Assembly: GCA_031538895.1 (NCBI GenBank)
Contig: JAVKLU010000057.1
Span: 1 to 6,961, forward strand
Reading direction: 5' to 3'
Origin: JAVKLU01 sp031538895
GTDB lineage: Bacteria > Pseudomonadota > Gammaproteobacteria > Burkholderiales > Burkholderiaceae
Length of the DNA stretch: 6,961 bases
The notes below the pieces were generated by a model. It was not told where the DNA came from and did not search any database. It saw only the letters and a program-made list of their open reading frames with translations. The translations under genes were made by a program, and so were the position numbers. Positions 6,084 through 6,961 of this stretch are shown here, piece after piece (position 1 is the first letter of the stretch; the number at the start of each line of letters is the position of its first letter).

Positions 6084-6482
6084 ATGGCTTATTCAGATAA
6101 ATTACTGGACCACTACGAGAATCCTCGCAACGTCGGCAGTCTCAACAAAGACGACGAATCAGTCGGTACGGGAATGGTTGGCGCGCCCGCCTGCGGTGAT
6201 GTGATGAAATTACAAATTAAAGTCAACGCCCAAGGCGTGATTGAGGATGCTTGTTTTAAAACCTACGGTTGCGGCTCTGCGATTGCCTCATCGTCTTTGG
6301 TGACCGAGTGGGTCAAAGGCAAAACACTGGACCAAGCAATGACGATTAAAAACACTCAAATCGCGGAAGAATTAGCGCTGCCTCCGGTCAAAATCCACTG
6401 CTCAATTTTGGCAGAAGATGCGATTAAAGCTGCAATTAAAGACTATCAAGCCAAACACATCGCCAGCAAGGAGGCCGCATGA
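6084..6482 (+). CDS. iscU: IscU, iron-sulfur cluster scaffold protein
   Basis: IscU receives sulfur from IscS and iron, assembles a [2Fe-2S] cluster, and releases it to carriers with help from the HscA/HscB chaperones. The 132-residue product has the invariant ligands: Cys37 and Asp39 in GAPACGD, Cys63 in KTYGCGSAIASSS, and His105-Cys106 in KIHCSILAEDAI. The HscA-recognition peptide LPPVK is intact at 99-103. Length is near the usual 128, with a short Lys/Ala-rich C-terminal extension. The ATG at 6084 is preceded by a weak purine stretch (GAGAAA, 6072-6077). The gene lies 197 bases from iscS because of the inserted repeat; in most isc operons this gap is short. It overlaps iscA by four bases. 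Confidence 0.98.
   Translation: MAYSDKLLDHYENPRNVGSLNKDDESVGTGMVGAPACGDVMKLQIKVNAQGVIEDACFKTYGCGSAIASSSLVTEWVKGKTLDQAMTIKNTQIAEELALPPVKIHCSILAEDAIKAAIKDYQAKHIASKEAA
6468..6474 (+). promoter_or_regulatory. Strong ribosome-binding site for iscA inside iscU
   Basis: AAGGAGG lies four bases before the iscA ATG, within the last codons of iscU. With the ATGA overlap it supports coupled translation and fixes the iscA start at 6479. Confidence 0.8.
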
Positions 6483-6820
6483 GTACAAGTGCTACATCCG
6501 TGATTAACTTGACTCCACGCGCCGCGCAACATATTGAAAACTTTATTAAAAGTCGTGGTCATGGCATTGGATTGCGTTTTGGAACACGGCCTAGTGGTTG
6601 CTCGGGTTTGACCTATGATTTGGAATACGTCGATCAAGCGCAACCTGATGATCTGAAGTTTGAAAGTCAAGGCGTCACGATCTTTATCGACCCCGCCAGC
6701 TTGTCATATTTGCAAGGTACCGAGTTAGATTTTGTTCACGAAGGTTTGAATGCAAAATTTCAATTCAACAATCCCAATGCGCAAGCGGAATGTGGTTGCG
6801 GCAAATCATTCTCTGTATAA
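6479..6820 (+). CDS. iscA: IscA, A-type iron-sulfur cluster carrier
   Basis: IscA binds iron or a cluster and delivers it to target apoproteins. The 113-residue product has the HesB/IscA fold with its three conserved cysteines: Cys41 in RPSGCSGLTYDLEYV, and Cys105 and Cys107 in the C-terminal ECGCGKSFSV. The middle GVTIFIDPASLSYLQGTELDFV is typical of the family. E. coli IscA has the cysteines at 35, 99 and 101; the constant offset of six shows only a short N-terminal extension (MSTSATS). IscA, and not ErpA or SufA, is inferred mainly from its place directly after iscU, with the start overlapping the iscU stop as ATGA. The second copy of the intergenic repeat begins one base after the stop, before the expected hscB. 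Confidence 0.96.
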   Translation: MSTSATSVINLTPRAAQHIENFIKSRGHGIGLRFGTRPSGCSGLTYDLEYVDQAQPDDLKFESQGVTIFIDPASLSYLQGTELDFVHEGLNAKFQFNNPNAQAECGCGKSFSV

Positions 6821-6821
6821 A

Positions 6822-6961
6822 GGGCACTTCTATAAATACAGAATGTGCGGATGAAGTGCGAGGCGCACAGCACACAGAAACCGGAGCGTACCTACAGTAC
6901 GTGAGGATTTCGCGTACTGCGCAACAAAGCAATTCGCCGCAAAAATGAATTGTTAGAAGTG
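6822..6961. repeat. MITE-like intergenic repeat, copy 2, after iscA (cut by window edge)
   Basis: This copy has the same left terminus GGGCACTTCTATAAAT as copy 1. It runs 140 bases to the edge with no gaps, ending inside the right inverted repeat at TTAGAAGTG; three more bases would complete it. Seven differences from copy 1 were counted by eye. Three cluster near the left end (about 6839-6846) and most of the rest fall outside the hairpin stems. One change, T to C at about 6911, weakens the outer part of the TTGCG stem. It starts one base after the iscA stop, so it would be transcribed and may affect the 3' end or the link to hscB. Confidence 0.85.

Overview
The window looks like a piece of a betaproteobacterial chromosome of moderate GC, probably Burkholderiales or a related order. 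The pointers are a type II (APH-fold) homoserine kinase followed by a BPSS1780-type membrane protein, a ComEA-like helix-hairpin-helix protein, and an iscR-iscS-iscU-iscA operon whose IscR closely resembles betaproteobacterial IscR. No rRNA, tRNA, CRISPR array or phage gene is visible. The genus cannot be named from this sequence alone.

Layout. (1) Positions 1-302 hold the 3' end of an unrecognised small protein gene, followed on the same strand by thrB (362-1375) and a six-helix inner-membrane protein (1465-2223). (2) A hairpin with a T-rich tail separates these from a small exported ComEA-type DNA-binding protein (2298-2684). (3) A family 4 glycosyltransferase lies convergently on the minus strand (2754-4016). 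(4) From 4126 to the right edge runs the iron-sulfur cluster (Isc) assembly operon: the regulator IscR, the cysteine desulfurase IscS, the scaffold IscU and the A-type carrier IscA. IscS takes sulfur from cysteine, IscU builds the cluster, and IscA probably passes clusters or iron on. IscR senses cluster supply and should repress its own operon. A good sigma-70 promoter and a near-consensus type 1 IscR operator overlapping its -10 box lie just upstream of iscR. hscB/hscA/fdx would be expected beyond the right edge, but the window ends first.

The most unusual element is a 143-bp intergenic repeat with terminal inverted repeats, present twice. One copy splits iscS from iscU (5903-6045). The other starts one base after the iscA stop (6822 to the window edge). 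The copies differ at 7 of 140 comparable bases, contain no convincing gene, and can fold into a series of short hairpins, some mutually exclusive. It looks like a non-autonomous, MITE-like element that would be transcribed as part of the isc mRNA. A perfect 16-bp tandem duplication covers the iscS stop codon next to the first copy. IscR itself carries a five-residue insertion between its second and third cluster-ligand cysteines.

There is no gene-free stretch longer than 300 bases. The longest gap is the 197 bases between iscS and iscU, most of it the repeat.
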